From: Planctomycetota bacterium
GTDB taxonomy: Bacteria; Planctomycetota; UBA1135; GCA-002748355
Assembly: GCA_011321845.1 (NCBI GenBank)
Contig: DROQ01000096.1
Coordinates: 21,181 to 85,180 of the forward strand
Direction: 5' to 3'
Length of the DNA stretch: 64,000 nucleotides
Below, piece after piece: positions 21,168 to 29,956 of the stretch; the first letter of the stretch is position 1; each line of letters opens with the position of its first letter. Both the position numbers and the translations under genes were made by a program. The notes beneath the pieces were generated by a model. It did no database searches and was not told the origin of the DNA. It saw only the letters and a list, made by a program, of their open reading frames with translations.

Positions 21168-21276
21168 CGCCCAAAGGTAGGGTGTCCCTCTTCCGGGACC
21201 ACCCCCTTCCGGGATTGGGTGTCCCGCTTGCATGCGCCCAAGGGTAGGGTGTCCCTCTTCGGAGAATGGGTGTCCC
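21168..21276. repeat. GGGTGTCCC repeat cluster between divergent genes
   Basis: A 26-base element (CGCCCAARGGTAGGGTGTCC then CTCTTC) occurs at 21168-21193 and 21235-21260, 67 bases apart with one mismatch. Each copy is followed by a second GGGTGTCCC in the context (A)TTGGGTGTCCCG or AATGGGTGTCCCG, giving exact 9-mers at 21180, 21217, 21247 and 21268, all in the same orientation. The cluster fills the gap between the lipid kinase and SDR genes. The same 9-mer is scattered elsewhere in the window. Confidence 0.75.
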
Positions 21277-21357
21277 GTTCGCCGCCCCGCCTCGGCGGGG
21301 GCAATCGGGAGATCTGATTGCTGGAGGTCCCTGGTCGCGGCGGCTAACCTCCGGGGC

Positions 21358-22107
21358 ATGAGCAGCAGCAAAAACGCCATTGTGGTAGGAGCCTCGTCGG
21401 GGATCGGGGCGGCTTTCGCGCGGACCCTCGCTTCTCAGGGATACAGGGTCGCCCTCCTCGCTCGCCGGATCCCGGAGCTGGAGAAGGTCCAGCGGGGCAT
21501 CGAGACGGGCTGGGGGGAGGGGCGGGCCCGAGTCTACGAGAACGATGTCTGCGACTACGAGGCGCCTCCGGCCCTGCTGGCCAAGATCGAGGAGGACATG
21601 GGCAAGGTCTCGCTCTTCTGCTACGCGGCTGGGGTTATGGCTGAGGTCGGCAAGGACGAGTATGACTTCGCCAAGGACAAGAAGGTCCTCGACGTCAACC
21701 TGACCGGTGCGATGGCCTGGCTGGACGAGGTTGCGACCCGTTTCCAAGCCCGGGGCGAAGGGACCATCGTGGGGATCTCCTCCATCGCGGGAGACCGGGG
21801 GCGGCGGGCCTTCCCCTCCTACCATGCGGCCAAGGCAGGGCTCAGCACCTTTCTCGAGTCCCTGAGGAACCGCCTCTTCCAGCACGGAGTGCAGGTCACC
21901 ACGATCAAACCCGGATTCATCGACACTCCCATGACCCGGGGAATGGACGGGCTCTTCTGGCTCAAGACGGCCGACGAAGCCGCCCAGATGATCTGGAAGG
22001 CCGTGAGGCGCGGCCGCTCCACCGCCTACGTTCCCGCCCGCTGGGGCCTGGTCTCCCTCGTGATCCGCAGCATCCCCTCCCTGCTCTTCAAGCGGCTGGA
22101 CATCTAG
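21358..22107 (+). CDS. Short-chain dehydrogenase/reductase (SDR)
   Basis: A classical SDR of 249 residues. The start ATG 21358 directly precedes the cofactor motif VGASSGIGAAFA; NADP preference is suggested by the following basic LARRIPE. The catalytic residues are visible: S in GISSIAG and YHAAK. The C-terminal VTTIKPGFIDTPM is typical. TAACCT lies 7 bases before the ATG and there is no Shine-Dalgarno, so the mRNA may be leaderless. It diverges from the YegS-kdsA operon. The substrate is unknown. Confidence 0.9.
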   Translation: MSSSKNAIVVGASSGIGAAFARTLASQGYRVALLARRIPELEKVQRGIETGWGEGRARVYENDVCDYEAPPALLAKIEEDMGKVSLFCYAAGVMAEVGKDEYDFAKDKKVLDVNLTGAMAWLDEVATRFQARGEGTIVGISSIAGDRGRRAFPSYHAAKAGLSTFLESLRNRLFQHGVQVTTIKPGFIDTPMTRGMDGLFWLKTADEAAQMIWKAVRRGRSTAYVPARWGLVSLVIRSIPSLLFKRLDI

Positions 22108-22336
22108 CGGGTTTTCCGAGACTCGTATCCACCTGCGCCCCCTTTTGCCCGAAGGGCTCGCGGAATGCTGCCCGTCCTTTACACAGCCACGCAATTTTCT
22201 CAGCTGTCCGGAACGCAGGTCCCTCCCTCCCGTATACCCCCCTCGCTGCCGCCGGAAAACCTGCGCGGCTTCCACTCCGGCTACCTCGATTCCTCCCTTT
22301 GAGTGGATCTCTCAACACAAGTCTGGAGTAGAAAGA

Positions 22337-22876
22337 ATGCGTAAAACCTCGATTGCAGCCTCTCTCGCGCTGTTGACAGTTCTCAGTGTTTCCGTCAGCT
22401 CATGCATGTCGAACAGGAAAAAGGGCATGATGAAGCCCCCCTTCGGCTCCCCCAAGGACGTGGCGCAGGCCAATGACCTCTGGAGCCGGATCAGCGGTTA
22501 CCGCACCTGGCAGAGTCCCGCCGGTATGTCGGGCTTCCAAAAAGGGCGCAGCCCCCACGGCAAGTACCTCAAGTACTACCTCAACTCCATCGCCGCCCGC
22601 GACCCGCTCGCGCCCGGCGCGATCGTCGTCAAGGAGAACTACATGGGAAAGAGCGATTCCATGCTCGGCCCCGTGACCGCGATGGAGAAGATCCCCGGCT
22701 ATGACCCCGCCGACGGCGACTGGTTCTGGGTCAAGTTCAACCCCAGGGGCGAGGTCATGAAGAACCCCATGGGTATGTCCCTCGCGGGTAAGGTGGCCAA
22801 AGGCATGAAGAAGGGCTGCATCGCCTGCCACGCCAACGCGGGTGGAGGTGACTTCCTCTTCGTCAACGACGAATAG
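22337..22876 (+). CDS. Cytochrome P460-like mono-haem lipoprotein
   Basis: A 179-residue protein starting at ATG 22337 with GGAG upstream. A lipoprotein signal ends at C23 (SVSVSSC). The body matches the cytochrome P460 fold by eye: SPHGKYLKYYLN, GAIVVKENY, GYDPADGDWFWVKF, and a haem c site CIACH at 161-165 near the end. It stops 2 bases before the Rieske gene, so it is the first subunit of a bc-type operon. A paralogue at 24753 closes the operon with its haem site at the same residue numbers. P460 enzymes oxidise hydroxylamine via a lysine crosslink; whether one forms here cannot be told, and an electron-carrier role is equally possible. Confidence 0.85.
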   Translation: MRKTSIAASLALLTVLSVSVSSCMSNRKKGMMKPPFGSPKDVAQANDLWSRISGYRTWQSPAGMSGFQKGRSPHGKYLKYYLNSIAARDPLAPGAIVVKENYMGKSDSMLGPVTAMEKIPGYDPADGDWFWVKFNPRGEVMKNPMGMSLAGKVAKGMKKGCIACHANAGGGDFLFVNDE

Positions 22877-22878
22877 CC

Positions 22879-23355
22879 ATGGATCGCCGCGGGGCGCTCG
22901 CCACCATCCTGGCTCTCCTTGTCGGCCTCGGGGGCTCGATCACCGGGCTGATCGCGGCCTTCATCAGCAACGCCTTCGGCAGGCCGCGGGCGAAAGGCTG
23001 GATCAAAGTCGGCAAGGCCGAAGATCTCAGTCCCGACACCTTCGGGCGGATCGTCCTGACCCTCGAACACAGGCACGCCTGGATGGACGCATCGGTCCCG
23101 ATGACCATCTTCGTCAAGGACATGTATCCCAAGGATCCGATCGCCTACCTGGGGACCTGCAGCCACCTGGGTTGCACGGTCGCCTGGAAGGACAAGAGCA
23201 AACTCTTCGAGTGCCCCTGTCACGGCGGCAAGTACAACGCCAAGGGAGAAGTGGTCGATGGGCCACCCCCCCGCCCGCTGACCCAACTCAAGACCAGGAT
23301 CAAGGGAGAAGACTTCTTCATCCTCCTTCCCGAGAAACGGGAGGGGATGGCATGA
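22879..23355 (+). CDS. qcrA: Rieske iron-sulfur subunit of a cytochrome bc complex
   Basis: A 158-residue protein with one N-terminal membrane anchor (residues ~7-30) and a Rieske domain. Both cluster-ligand boxes are present: CSHLGC (TCSHLGCTV) and CPCHGG, with the disulfide cysteines in place. It passes electrons from quinol to the cytochrome c. The start follows the P460-like gene by 2 bases and the stop overlaps the cytochrome b start (ATGA, 23352-23355). The twin-arginine pattern is weak (only DRRG). Confidence 0.95.
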   Translation: MDRRGALATILALLVGLGGSITGLIAAFISNAFGRPRAKGWIKVGKAEDLSPDTFGRIVLTLEHRHAWMDASVPMTIFVKDMYPKDPIAYLGTCSHLGCTVAWKDKSKLFECPCHGGKYNAKGEVVDGPPPRPLTQLKTRIKGEDFFILLPEKREGMA

Positions 23356-24683
23356 AGCTCTGGTGTGCCACCCTCGATTGGTTGAAAGCCCGAACCGATC
23401 TCCCCGACAAGACCAGAACCTTTTTGAACAAGCCCATCCCGGGCAACGTGGGCTGGCTCCACACCCTCGGAGCTCTCCTCCTCTTCTACCTGGTCCTGCA
23501 GACGATCACCGGGATCCTGATGGGCCTGTATTACAGCCCCTCCCCCGACCAGGCCCACGAGAGCATCCGTTACATCGACACCGAGCTGCGCCTGGGGGCC
23601 TTGGTCCACTCCCTGCATCACCACGGGGCCGCCTTCATCCTGATCACGGCCTTCCTCCACCTGATGCGCTCTTTCTTCCTCGCGGCCTATCGAGCGCCGC
23701 GGGAGCTGCTCTGGTGGTCCGGCCTCGTCCTCTTCCTCCTCCTCACCCTCTTCGCCTTCACGGGCCAACTCCTCCCCTTCGACAATCATGGCTATTGGGC
23801 CACCGAGGTAGGGATCCGAATCGCCTCGGCGCCTCCGGTGCTGGGACCCTACATCCGCGAATTCCTGACCGGGGGCTACGGCGATCTTGGAGCGACCACC
23901 TTGAGCCGCTTCATGATCCTCCACGTCGCTGTCCTGCCCCTGGTCTTTTTTGGTCTGGTGGGTCTCCACCTGGCCCTCCTCCAGAAGGTGGGCTCCGCTG
24001 GGCCGCTTCATGGCAGCCCCGAGCCCTACCGCAGCTTCTTCCCCGGTCAGGTCCTCAAGGATCTCAGCGTGGCGGCCCTGGGAGCGCTCGTCCTCTTCCT
24101 CGTAGCCTGGTTCATGCCTCCCGGGGACAGTGGTCCCGCCGACCCGGGGGCCACCGGCTTCGTCCCGCGGCCCGAGTGGTACTTCTTCGCCCACTACGAG
24201 ATCCTCCGCATGCTCCCCTCGGGCTGGCAACTCCTCGGGACCTTTGTTCTTCCCACAGCCGCGGGAGGAGCGCTGGTGCTGCTCCCCCTCCTCGACCGCA
24301 AAAGCGGGGGGCTCTTGACCGACCGCCTGAGGTTCACTCTGGGAGGCCTCGTCCTTTTCGGGGTGGTGGGCCTCACGATCACCGGCCTGGTCGAGGAATC
24401 CCGCGAAAAACCAAAGGAGACCGCCATCGTCGGGGATCCGATCGCGGCGGGGAAGAAGCTCTTTCACACAAAAAAGTGCACCAAGTGCCACAGCATCGGC
24501 AAGGAGAAGGGCGGGGACAAGGGACCCAACCTCGCGCGGGTCGCCAGGCGCATTCGCCGGGACTTTTTCAAACCCTGGATTCGCAAACCCGGGTCCTTCC
24601 GGCCCGACACCGAGATGCCCAACTTCGAAGGTTCAGAGGAGGAGCTGGACGCCATCGTCCGCTACCTCCAGACCCTCAAATGA
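23352..24683 (+). CDS. qcrB: Cytochrome b fused to C-terminal cytochrome c domain
   Basis: A 443-residue fused quinol oxidase subunit; the ATG at 23352 overlaps the Rieske stop. The N-terminal half binds two b haems through H89/H103 and H191/H206; the second pair is 15 residues apart, as in cytochrome b6f and Bacillus-type complexes rather than mitochondrial bc1. The quinol-site motif PEWY is at ~274 (VPRPEWYFFAHYEILR). About seven to eight membrane helices are visible. Residues ~355-443 form a cytochrome c domain with CTKCH at 376-380 and a distal Met candidate in DTEMPNF. Together with the Rieske and P460-like genes it should form a compact quinol:cytochrome c reductase. Confidence 0.95.
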   Translation: MKLWCATLDWLKARTDLPDKTRTFLNKPIPGNVGWLHTLGALLLFYLVLQTITGILMGLYYSPSPDQAHESIRYIDTELRLGALVHSLHHHGAAFILITAFLHLMRSFFLAAYRAPRELLWWSGLVLFLLLTLFAFTGQLLPFDNHGYWATEVGIRIASAPPVLGPYIREFLTGGYGDLGATTLSRFMILHVAVLPLVFFGLVGLHLALLQKVGSAGPLHGSPEPYRSFFPGQVLKDLSVAALGALVLFLVAWFMPPGDSGPADPGATGFVPRPEWYFFAHYEILRMLPSGWQLLGTFVLPTAAGGALVLLPLLDRKSGGLLTDRLRFTLGGLVLFGVVGLTITGLVEESREKPKETAIVGDPIAAGKKLFHTKKCTKCHSIGKEKGGDKGPNLARVARRIRRDFFKPWIRKPGSFRPDTEMPNFEGSEEELDAIVRYLQTLK

Positions 24684-24752
24684 GTTTTACGAGGGCTTCT
24701 GCGCGCCCCGGCTGGAAGGAGCCCCAACACCAACCACTTTGGAGGAACAGAC

Positions 24753-25292
24753 ATGATTCGGATCTCATTGGCAGGCCTCGTTGGTCTCACTGCGGCCCTC
24801 TTCGCCTATCCTCAACCAAAGGGCGAAGACAAGAAACCCTTTGGCGGCCCGAAGGACGTCGCCTTCGCCAGGAAGGTCTGGACCCGGATGAAGAACTACC
24901 CCGACTGGGAGCTTCACTCGGATGTCATCAAGGGGCAAACCCCCCATGGAAAGTGGGTCAAGATCTACTCCTCCTGGATCCGGGTGGACGGCAAGCTCTT
25001 TCCCATCCTCGTCAAGGACAATTTCCGGGGGCGTGGTGTCAGCCCCAAGCGAATCCAGGAGGATCGAGGCAAGTGGCTCAAGGCCGTGACCATCATGCTC
25101 AAACGCAAGCCCGGCTATGACAAGGAGAACCAGGACTGGTTCTGGGCAAAATTCAGCCCCGACGGGAAGCTGGTGAACAACCCCAAGGGTGTCCCCCTTG
25201 CGGGCAGGGTGGCCAAGGGCTCCTCCAAGGGATGTATCAGCTGCCACTCCCAAGCCGACGGGGACGACTACCTTTTCTCCAACGACGGCTGA
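24753..25292 (+). CDS. Cytochrome P460-like mono-haem secreted protein (paralogue)
   Basis: A 179-residue protein with a cleavable signal (hydrophobic 3-18, then YPQP) and no lipobox. It starts at ATG 24753 after GGAGGA. Layout and motifs parallel the lipoprotein at 22337: FGGPKDVA, TPHGKWVKIY, DWFWAKFSPDGK, LAGRVAKG and CISCH at 161-165. The two are clear paralogues, one lipid-anchored and one soluble, flanking the Rieske/cytochrome b pair. A diffusible electron carrier taking electrons from the complex is a fair inference; hydroxylamine- or NO-related chemistry is an alternative. Confidence 0.85.
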   Translation: MIRISLAGLVGLTAALFAYPQPKGEDKKPFGGPKDVAFARKVWTRMKNYPDWELHSDVIKGQTPHGKWVKIYSSWIRVDGKLFPILVKDNFRGRGVSPKRIQEDRGKWLKAVTIMLKRKPGYDKENQDWFWAKFSPDGKLVNNPKGVPLAGRVAKGSSKGCISCHSQADGDDYLFSNDG

Positions 25293-25449
25293 AACGGCGG
25301 GAACCCGCATCCCCCTCCGCCTGAAGCCGGAAAGCCTTCTCCCCCTCCTATGGGGATTTGAAACAGTGCTGAAATTTTCGACAAATTGAGCACGCCTCCC
25401 CCCCCATCCCTGCCGATAAATCGGACACTCACCGGGGAATGGGGGGAAA

Positions 25450-26400
25450 ATGGACAAAGTCCACTTGGGGATGATCGCGGGGATCGGACTCCTCGTGCTG
25501 CCTATGGGAATCATCGGTTTGGGAGGAGCGACCCGGCAGCTCGAGGAGGAGCTGCCGGCCTTGGACCGTGGGAGGGCCGAAGGGCAACGGCTCCAGCTCC
25601 GCGTTCCGATGCCCGAGGAGCCCGGAAAACCTTCCTCTCCCGGGCTCGAGAGACGGAGCGCCCCGAGGCGTAAGCAGAGCAAGCGGGAGATCCGCATCCT
25701 CTTGGACCCGGTCACCTTTGGAATGCAGCGTCCCGACTTCGTTCGGAGTCTGGAGGAGCGTTTCCCCGGCTTCCATTTCCCAAGGGTCCGGCTCCGCGTG
25801 GAGGAAGGGAGGCAGAGGCTCTATGGGGGAACGGGCAGCATCCTGATCAGCAGCTGGGGGCTTCGCCACCGGGACAAGAAAAGGGGAATCCGGGAGAACA
25901 AGCTGGGCTACGTGGCTGCCGTGATCGCGGCCGGCAAGGAGGCTGGCCTGCCCCCCCGGATCGCCCGGAACCAGATCTACGATTTCTTGATCGGAGCCCC
26001 CGCACTCGGCGCGACCGGGCCAGTCGCTCCCCCGGCTCCCTTGAATCTCCAAGCCTACAACGCTCCCTGGTTCGCGGGGGGGCTGCTCAAAGGGCGTTTC
26101 TTCCCGGCCGCGACCTCGAGCCGGGTCCCGCTGCGCCTGAACTCCATCGACAAGGCGCTAAGGGGGAAGGGATACTCGCTCATTCCCCTCCCACGCAAAA
26201 ACAAGGGCTTTCTCTACTCCATGGTGGATGGGGTCCTCCCGACCCGGGACAACCTCGTATTGGAGCGCTACCCCCTCAAGGTCTCCATCTACCTCGCCTA
26301 CAACGAACAGGCAAAAAACAGCATAAGTCTCATGCGCATCCTGGCTTGGATCGCTTCGAAACAGGGGAAAAGGGCCTTTTCGGACTGGCTCATCTATTGA
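25450..26400 (+). CDS. Membrane-anchored periplasmic-binding-protein-like (PstS-like) protein
   Basis: A 316-residue protein with one N-terminal hydrophobic helix (residues 6-28), then a charged linker rich in Pro and Arg, then an alpha/beta domain. The segments GTGSILISSWGLR, VAAVIAAG and, near the end, YPLKVSIYLAYNE with SKQGKRAFSDW resemble the phosphate-binding (PstS) branch of type-2 periplasmic binding proteins. No transporter genes are next to it, so it may sense rather than import. GGGGGGAAA precedes the ATG. Assignment is by pattern only. Confidence 0.6.
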   Translation: MDKVHLGMIAGIGLLVLPMGIIGLGGATRQLEEELPALDRGRAEGQRLQLRVPMPEEPGKPSSPGLERRSAPRRKQSKREIRILLDPVTFGMQRPDFVRSLEERFPGFHFPRVRLRVEEGRQRLYGGTGSILISSWGLRHRDKKRGIRENKLGYVAAVIAAGKEAGLPPRIARNQIYDFLIGAPALGATGPVAPPAPLNLQAYNAPWFAGGLLKGRFFPAATSSRVPLRLNSIDKALRGKGYSLIPLPRKNKGFLYSMVDGVLPTRDNLVLERYPLKVSIYLAYNEQAKNSISLMRILAWIASKQGKRAFSDWLIY

Positions 26401-26444
26401 ACTTCCCCAAGCCGGAGTCGGCTGAGGAAGCTCCAGGAATAAAT

Positions 26445-26485
26445 CAAACGATCGCTTGAAACGATCGCTTGGACTCAGATATACT
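26445..26485 (+). promoter_or_regulatory. TetR promoter with overlapping 13-bp repeat operator
   Basis: AAACGATCGCTTG occurs twice head-to-tail at 26446-26458 and 26459-26471. Read from 26445, the first copy (CAAACGATCGCTTG) is a near-perfect 14-base palindrome around CGATCG. The copies overlap a promoter: -35 TTGAAA at 26456-26461, an 18-base spacer, -10 TATACT at 26480-26485. The ATG follows 8 bases later. This layout predicts autorepression of the efflux operon by the TetR protein. Confidence 0.7.
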
Positions 26486-26493
26486 CTCCATCC

Positions 26494-27240
26494 ATGGGAG
26501 ATTCTGAGAAAACATGCGGGAGCGGTCCGGGAGGCAAGTCCACCCCTTCGGCGCGGACGCGCATCCTGGACGCAGCAGAACGGATCTTCGCTGAACAAGG
26601 GGTGGATGCCGCCTCTCTTCGCCGCATCACGCGCGAGGCCGAGGCCAATATCGCTGGAGTCCATTACTATTTCGGCTCCAAGAACGGACTGGTCCTGGAG
26701 GTTTACCGCAGACTGATCCGCCCGGTGAACAAAAAAAGGCTCTCCCTCCTCGACCAGGCCCGGGCCTCCGCTGGAGAGGATCCCATCCCCCTCCCCGAAC
26801 TGGTCAAGATCTTCTTCATCCCCCCGCTCCTCATCTGCTATCAGGAGCACTGCGCCCGCCCCCACCTCCCCAGGCTGATCGGCCGGATGTTCAGCGATGC
26901 GCCGGACCTGATCCGAAAAATGATCGACGAGGAATTCTCCAAGATGAAGACCCGCTTCCTCGAAGAGCTAGGCATGAGCCTTGGACGACGCCCCAAGGAG
27001 GAACTGATCTGGAAGCTGCACTTCATGGTCGGGATCCTGGTCAACACCATGTTGGCCACCGAGTTTCCTCCCCTGAGTCTCCTGGACCACCACCCCGCAG
27101 AAAAACCCGCCCAATCCCTACGCCAAATCCTCGCCTTCGCCCTCGCGGGGATTCAGCAGGATCCAGAAAGCTTGGACCTCTCCATGGATGATTTCGAGTC
27201 CTACCGCGTGGACGAAGCAGTGTTCGGAGAAGCAGAATGA
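26494..27240 (+). CDS. TetR/AcrR-family transcriptional repressor of the efflux operon
   Basis: A 248-residue regulator. The N-terminal HTH (residues ~20-66) reads SARTRILDAAERIFAEQG then SLRRITREAEANIAGVHYYFGSK, the TetR signature. The C-terminal ligand domain is all-helical and longer than the minimum. The start ATG 26494 has no Shine-Dalgarno and lies 8 bases from the -10 box, so translation may be leaderless. Its stop overlaps the outer-membrane factor start (ATGA, 27237-27240), placing regulator and pump on one transcript. The inducer is unknown. Confidence 0.93.
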   Translation: MGDSEKTCGSGPGGKSTPSARTRILDAAERIFAEQGVDAASLRRITREAEANIAGVHYYFGSKNGLVLEVYRRLIRPVNKKRLSLLDQARASAGEDPIPLPELVKIFFIPPLLICYQEHCARPHLPRLIGRMFSDAPDLIRKMIDEEFSKMKTRFLEELGMSLGRRPKEELIWKLHFMVGILVNTMLATEFPPLSLLDHHPAEKPAQSLRQILAFALAGIQQDPESLDLSMDDFESYRVDEAVFGEAE

Positions 27241-28739
27241 AGGCCAATCCCCCCCTCAAAGCGCCCTCCAAGCTCGCCCTGATCACAGTCTTCGCTCTCG
27301 CCTCCTGCTGGGGCAAGGCGGACTTCGACCCCGGAGAGCTGGACCTCTCTTTCCCCGAGCGCTTCACGAGCGATCCACCCAGGGTTTCCAGGAAGGCTCT
27401 CTGGGAAGGCCAGCGCTGGTGGGAAAGCCTCCGCGCCCCTGAACTGGATCGACTCATCCGGGAAGGACTCGAAGGGAGCAGAAGCCTCGCAGCCGCCGCA
27501 CAAAGGATCGCCGCCGCCCGCGCCCAGGCCGAGGCCGCGGGAGGCAGCCTCTATCCCCAGGTCAGCGCGGGTCTCTCGGGTTCTCGGACCAAGCAGATCT
27601 TCGTGGGCTTTCCCATCCCTGGCCGGAGCGGCCCCCTGAGCAGTCGGACCAACAGCTATGGCCTCTCGCTGAACCTCTCCTGGGAGCTGGATCTCTGGGG
27701 CAAGCTCTCCGCACAAGCCCGTTCGGCCACCCTCGAAGCCAAACGGAGCGAAGAGCTGTACCAGGGAGCCGCCCTCAGTCTCTCGGGCCAGATGGCCAAA
27801 ACATGGTTCGCCCTCATCGAAGCCAAGGAGCAGGAGAGGATCGCCAAGGGGACCCTGGAGACGGACAAGCAGATCCTCGGTTTCATCGAAGGGCGTTACC
27901 GCTCGGGCAAAAGCCGCCTGGTGGATGTCCAGCTCGCCAAGGAGCGGGCCATGAGTTCCGAGACGACCCTCGCGCGGGCAAAGCGCCTGGTAGCGCTGAC
28001 GACGCGGCAGCTCGAGTATCTTTTGGGGCGACCCGCGCAAGGAACGCTCAGCAGCGCGACGAGGTTGCCCCCCCTTCCTCCCGCTCCGCCCGCCGGCCTC
28101 CCTGCCAGCCTCCTGGACCGAAGGCCCGACCTGCGCGCTGCGCGCCTCGCCCTCCTCTCCCGCAAGGAACTCCAAAAGGCCAGCAAGGCATCCCTCTATC
28201 CCAGCCTCTCCCTGACCGCCAGCGCGGGAACAAGGTCCAACCAGCTCAAGGATCTCATCGACGGGGACTTCAGCGTCTGGAGCCTGGCGGGAAACATCCT
28301 CCAGCCCATCTTCATGGGAGGGACCCTTCGCGCCCAGCTGCGCGCAAACCAGGCCCTGGCCGGAGCGAGCCTGCAGGACTTCGCCGACAAGGTGTTGAGG
28401 GCCCTCCTCGAGGTGGAGCAGGCTCTCAGCAACGAACAACATCTCCGCGAGGAACTCAAAGCAAGCCTCGCCTGGGTTTCAGCGGCCAAGGCTTCCGAAG
28501 CGACCACAAGCGACCGCTACCGCAGCGGCCGGGCCACCATCCTCGAAACTCTCAACGCGAAAAAGGCGCTCTTCCAGGCCCAATCCGCCCTGAGCGCCGT
28601 TCGCCGCAACCTCCTCCAAAACCGGGTCGACCTCTGCCTCGCCATGGGTGGACGCCTCGACCCCCCTGAGACGAGTCCCCAAACTCCCAAACAGGGCGAG
28701 CAGCCCTCCAGTCCCGCCCCCGAGGTGAGCCGACGATGA
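27237..28739 (+). CDS. Outer-membrane efflux lipoprotein (TolC/NodT family)
   Basis: The channel of a tripartite RND pump, 500 residues. A lipoprotein signal ends at C24 (VFALASC). Two OEP repeats are visible; the first includes WWESLRAPELDRLI and LAAAAQRIAAARAQAEAA, the second LPASLLDRRPDLRAARLAL. These long alternating helices form the periplasmic tunnel and the amphipathic strands the barrel. The start overlaps tetR and the stop overlaps the adaptor gene (28736-28739). The tail after the second repeat is Pro/Ser-rich. Confidence 0.93.
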   Translation: MKANPPLKAPSKLALITVFALASCWGKADFDPGELDLSFPERFTSDPPRVSRKALWEGQRWWESLRAPELDRLIREGLEGSRSLAAAAQRIAAARAQAEAAGGSLYPQVSAGLSGSRTKQIFVGFPIPGRSGPLSSRTNSYGLSLNLSWELDLWGKLSAQARSATLEAKRSEELYQGAALSLSGQMAKTWFALIEAKEQERIAKGTLETDKQILGFIEGRYRSGKSRLVDVQLAKERAMSSETTLARAKRLVALTTRQLEYLLGRPAQGTLSSATRLPPLPPAPPAGLPASLLDRRPDLRAARLALLSRKELQKASKASLYPSLSLTASAGTRSNQLKDLIDGDFSVWSLAGNILQPIFMGGTLRAQLRANQALAGASLQDFADKVLRALLEVEQALSNEQHLREELKASLAWVSAAKASEATTSDRYRSGRATILETLNAKKALFQAQSALSAVRRNLLQNRVDLCLAMGGRLDPPETSPQTPKQGEQPSSPAPEVSRR

Positions 28740-29956
28740 CCGAACCAGAAAAACGTAGCGCCTTTTCCCTCTTTCTCGCCTGGGTCCTGCCGGTCCTTGT
28801 CCTCGGGATCGGGGTCTTTGGAACGATCCTGCTGATCAACAGCCGGACCCCTCCCAAGCGCATCCCTCCCAAAAAGCTCGTCCCTCTTGTGCGCTTCCAC
28901 ACGGCCCAGGCAAAGGAACACACCTTCAAGATCTCCACCAACGGGACGGTTCAAGCGGCGCACGAATCCTCCATCGTCGCCCTCGTCCCCGGCCAGATCG
29001 AATGGATCTCCAAAAAGCTCGAGGCCGGACTCAAGGTGCACAAGGGCGAGGTCCTCATCAAGATCGACCCCCGCGATTTCCGCACCCAGATCGAAGCCGC
29101 CAAGGCCGGGGTGGCCAAGGCTCAGAGGCGCCTCGCCGAGGAGAAGAAGGAGGCCCAGCTCGCCTTGGAAGAGTGGAAACGATCCAAGCAAAAGGGGGAA
29201 CCCGACCCCCTCCTCTTGAGAACACCCCAGATCGCAGAGGCCCGGGCAGACCTCAACGCCGCCCGGAACAACCTGGAGCAGGCCCAGCGCAACCTCGAAC
29301 GCACCCAGGTCAAGGCCCCCTTCGAAGGCATCATCGATAGCCGACTCGTGGACCTCGGCACCTGGGTGGGACCCGGGACTCCCCTCTTCCGCATCTTCTC
29401 CACCGATGCGGTCGAGGTGCGGCTCCCGGTGCGAACCGAGGACCTGGCTTGGATCGATCTCCCGAGCAACGGTCCCGCTCCCGTGGAGAGGACCAGCCTG
29501 CCGAGGGTCCGCCTGTCCACGCAGTTCGCCGGAAAGGAGGTCTGGTGGGAAGGCCATATCGTCCGCATGGAAGGCAAGATCGACCCCAAAAGCCGAATGG
29601 CCCACCTCATCGCCAGGGTGGAAGAGCCCTTCGCCAAGGCGCCCCCACTCTTCCCCGGACTCTTCGTCCGAGCCCGGATCCACGGGCGCAGGGTGGCCGA
29701 GGTCTTCGAGATCCCCCGGATGGCGATCCAGGAGGAACGCTTCGTCACCGTCATCGACTCGGAAAACCGGCTCCACCGAAAGAGGGTCGAAATCCTGAAA
29801 AAGAACCGGGACAGCGTGATCATCGGTTCCGGGATCCAGGCGGGACAGCGTCTTCTTCTCAGCTTCATCGAGACCGTCGTCGAAGGAATGAAGGTCCGCA
29901 CAACAGGAGAAGGAGGGGCTCCAGGGGAAACGAACGGCGGCGAGGAGAAGAAATGA
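28736..29956 (+). CDS. RND efflux membrane-fusion (adaptor) protein, HlyD family
   Basis: A 406-residue periplasmic adaptor with an uncleaved N-terminal helix (residues ~12-35). The lipoyl-like halves are visible around VPGQIEWISKKLEAGLKVHKGEVLIKID and NLERTQVKAPFEGIIDSRLVDLGTWVGPGTPLF, separated by a coiled coil (~100-190). A beta-barrel domain and membrane-proximal region follow. It overlaps both neighbours by 4 bases (ATGA), so pump stoichiometry is likely set by coupled translation. Confidence 0.93.
   Translation: MTEPEKRSAFSLFLAWVLPVLVLGIGVFGTILLINSRTPPKRIPPKKLVPLVRFHTAQAKEHTFKISTNGTVQAAHESSIVALVPGQIEWISKKLEAGLKVHKGEVLIKIDPRDFRTQIEAAKAGVAKAQRRLAEEKKEAQLALEEWKRSKQKGEPDPLLLRTPQIAEARADLNAARNNLEQAQRNLERTQVKAPFEGIIDSRLVDLGTWVGPGTPLFRIFSTDAVEVRLPVRTEDLAWIDLPSNGPAPVERTSLPRVRLSTQFAGKEVWWEGHIVRMEGKIDPKSRMAHLIARVEEPFAKAPPLFPGLFVRARIHGRRVAEVFEIPRMAIQEERFVTVIDSENRLHRKRVEILKKNRDSVIIGSGIQAGQRLLLSFIETVVEGMKVRTTGEGGAPGETNGGEEKK

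Noticed and set aside
22842-23351. A 170-codon N-terminal extension of cytochrome b
   Set aside because: The extension is in a different frame of the Rieske gene, lacks hydrophobic segments, and an ATG at 23352 sits in the ATGA overlap expected for coupled genes.
25335-25358. TCCCC/GGGGA stem after the P460-like gene
   Set aside because: A 5-bp stem with a short T-run (TTT) only; could be chance in GC-rich sequence.
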